From assembly GCF_032854445.1 (NCBI RefSeq), contig NC_088302.1:21587788-21651787 (forward strand): a DNA stretch of 64,000 nucleotides, given 5' to 3'. The notes beneath the pieces were generated by a model, which was not told where the DNA came from, made no database searches, and saw nothing but the letters and a program-made list of their open reading frames with translations. Origin of the DNA: Liolophura sinensis (taxonomy: Eukaryota; Mollusca; Polyplacophora; Chitonida; Chitonidae). How positions within the stretch are numbered: position 1 is the first letter of the stretch; each line of letters starts with the position of its first letter. This document shows, one piece after another, positions 61,824 through 64,000 of the stretch. The position numbers and the translations under genes were made by a program.

Positions 61824-63759
61824 ATGAATTGCAAGAGAAAGAAACAAACTGTGGCTGAAGATATCAGTGATGCAAAAACCAGAAAGGAGGACACTCGCCT
61901 TTATTGTTTATGTAAACAATTAGATGATCCTGATAGAACAATGATCCAGTGTGATTTTTGTGACGAATGGTTCCATCCTGCCTGTGTTGATCTGGAAGAG
62001 GGTGAAGTTAATGATGTTGGAAGATGGTACTGCCCACCATGTACAGATGTTATGGCACAAAATCCATCACTGTCGCGTAAACGTATAGAAAACGGGGTCA
62101 TTTTACTTCTACTTACTTTTGGGCACATTAATATTATATTGACTGTTTATTGTAATGACTTAATTGATCTGACAGTGTTAATATGTTAGGCTATTTTCAG
62201 TCAGCTGTTACAATCATATTTGTAAAGTAACACGTCAGGACAGAAAAAGTTAACCCAGTCATGTGGTAATTTGTCAAAACTGCGTTTCAGGTTTTCTTGG
62301 GTTTCAAGGGAGAGTAGCACCGAAAGAGGGATGGGGAGAAGAATTTTTGTTGGAGGACATCGATGAGTCTGTCATTCAAGTAGAAACCAAAAGACATCGT
62401 GTTGAAGGCTGGAACCTGTTTCGAGAAGGTCGTGTTACTGGACTGAGCAGCAATAAAAATGGAAATTATGTATATTTCCGTAGTCAGTGTCAGGCATCCA
62501 TGAGACAGCTGTCCTATAATGTGTTTATCTGTTTCAAGGGCAGTCGAAGGCTTAAGTGGTCAACCTGTTCGTGCCCTGCTGGAATCGATGGCCAGTGTAA
62601 GCATCTTGTGGCAACTTTGTATTGTTTGATAGATCTGTACAGACTAGGGATAAACAAAATCCCAGATGCTAAGACATGCACACAAAAACTTCAAATGTGG
62701 CATGTCCGAAAACCTGTGACAGACGAACCACTGCTTTTTTCTGGCATAAACTTTGTTAAGCATGACCCAGAGAGACCAGTAAAAGGGGACCTTGGTTGTA
62801 GTGTGAAGCAACATAATCCTGTACCTGAGTTTGCAAGCACTGTGACACAGGTAAAAATTCAGAAACTTGTTAACTTATATGATTCCAATTGTATTAAGTT
62901 ACCAGTCATAGACACCATCAGGACCAATCAATGTATTCCAGTGTTGCCTAAACAGCAAATGGATGGAAGCCTTCATTCTGAACTTTTTGAATTAATGAAT
63001 GGAACAGAATATAACTTTAGTGTGGATGATTACACAACTAAATTGACTGCATCAGAGAAACAACACTACAGTTCCATTGTGGAAGTAAATATTGAAACAT
63101 CTAGATGTATTGAAAAGAAAACTCGATTACAGAGTAAGAGTAAGTTTTGGTTTGACCAGCGCCAACATAGAATAACGGCATCCAACTTTGGGACTTTCTG
63201 TAGACTAAAATCATGTACTAATCCAATAACTTTCAATAGAAAGCAGAAGTTTTTCACGTGCAGAAGTGTCCGCCATGGTGTAGATTATGAGTCAGCTGCA
63301 TTTGCCAAGTATAGTGAAGTCCAACCCTGTGAAAGTTGCTCAGCAGGTTTAATAATAAATCCCAAAATACCATATTTAGGTGTTAGTCCTGATAAAATTG
63401 TGCTTACCAACAGTGAATTGAAACTTGTAGAAGTTAAGTGCCCTTACAGTGTGTTTCAAAAGAAGGTCAAAATTTGTCAACAAATTAAGGAAAATAATTT
63501 CTACTTAAAATATGTTGACGGAGAGGTGAAACTGTCTGAGACTCATGATTATTTTTATCAAATTCAAGGTCAGCTTAATATTACTGGTGTAAATATTTGT
63601 GATATGGTGGTGTTTGTGCCTCCAGATGATATTGTTATTGTTTCCATTAAAAAAGACAAACACTTTTTTGAAAACAAAATGCTCCCAAAGCTATCTGATA
63701 TTTATTTCCATCATTTGTTGCCTAGCTTTGTTGATCGCCTCCAATACACTCATTTGTAG
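61824..63759 (+). CDS. PHD finger - SWIM zinc finger - YqaJ/lambda-exonuclease-like nuclease
   Basis: Exons 61824-62076 and 62291-63759 give 573 residues; the acceptor TGCGTTTCAG is strong, and the donor could also be six bases later at 62082. Residues 28-73 form a C4HC3 PHD finger (Cys28, 30, 43, 46; His51; Cys54, 70, 73). A SWIM zinc finger follows with Cys177, Cys179, Cys187 and His189 (CSCPAGIDGQCKH). Residues about 375-515 match the YqaJ/lambda-exonuclease PD-(D/E)XK fold: HRITASNFG near 377-385, Glu418, GVSPD with Asp452, LVEVKCP with Glu465 and Lys467, and YQIQGQL with Gln508/511. All expected catalytic positions are present, so an active metal-dependent DNA nuclease is plausible. PHD suggests chromatin binding. 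This family is multicopy in many invertebrates and may derive from a mobile element or virus-like recombinase; host function is unknown. Confidence 0.9.
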
Positions 63760-64000
63760 AAATATTAAGCATTTTCAATTGTCATGTCAGAATTACATAT
63801 TGTGGAGCAATGTTTTTCAAGAATGTCCAGTCATCATTTACTCTATTTACATGCACATGTGTATGACTGGAGAAATATGCCTACATACCAAAGATTCGTT
63901 AATCACATTTCCATTTGTTATTTTCCCATGATACTAATAATGAAGCATTTTCAATCAAATTGTAAGAGAGTTTGAAGGAACTTCATCTATTATATAGAGC
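63760..64000. other. 3' flank of the PHD-SWIM-nuclease gene
   Basis: AT-rich sequence with short open frames only. No polyadenylation signal of the AATAAA type seen before the window ends. Confidence 0.4.

Overview
The window looks like nuclear DNA of a lophotrochozoan animal, most likely a mollusc. Genes are split into many small exons with GT-AG introns. Their products are metazoan families: a Notch ligand, Lines, UFM1, a BTB-Kelch protein and a PHD-finger protein. Intergenic and intronic DNA is full of tRNA-headed SINEs ending in AAATAAATAAA, short inverted-repeat elements, minisatellites and TA runs. The species cannot be named from the sequence alone.

Layout. 1.35-10.3 kb (+): eight exons of a Delta-type Notch ligand with MNNL, DSL and eight good EGF repeats. 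A lysine-rich, degenerate ninth EGF follows, then a stop codon with no clear transmembrane segment. The signal-peptide exon was not found. 10.3-21 kb: no confident host gene; minisatellites, a palindromic element, a decayed LINE ribonuclease H remnant (-) and two SINEs, one with a 12-bp target duplication. 21.6-28.2 kb (-): a LINS1 (Lines) homologue in six exons, with a ten-copy 75-bp repeat in intron 1. 28.8-34.3 kb: several simple tandem repeats and a frameshifted Kunitz-domain exon (-). 39.2-39.4 kb (-): first exon of an unidentified secreted protein, facing the complete five-exon UFM1 gene at 39.5-41.7 kb (+) across a 174-bp GC-rich promoter. 50.6-59.4 kb (-): a complete seven-exon KLHL8 gene; a 32-bp VNTR in intron 3 runs up to its 5' splice site. 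61.3-63.8 kb (+): a two-exon protein combining a PHD finger, a SWIM zinc finger and a YqaJ/lambda-exonuclease-type nuclease with its catalytic residues present.

The genes do not form a pathway together. UFM1 (ubiquitin-like conjugation) and KLHL8 (CUL3 ligase adaptor) share a broad theme only, and Delta and Lines both belong to patterning pathways. Best leads for a second look: the PHD-SWIM-nuclease protein, the tail of the Delta ligand, the repeat that forms a splice donor in KLHL8, the UFM1 start codon split by an intron, and a five-copy inverted-repeat family around LINS1 and KLHL8.
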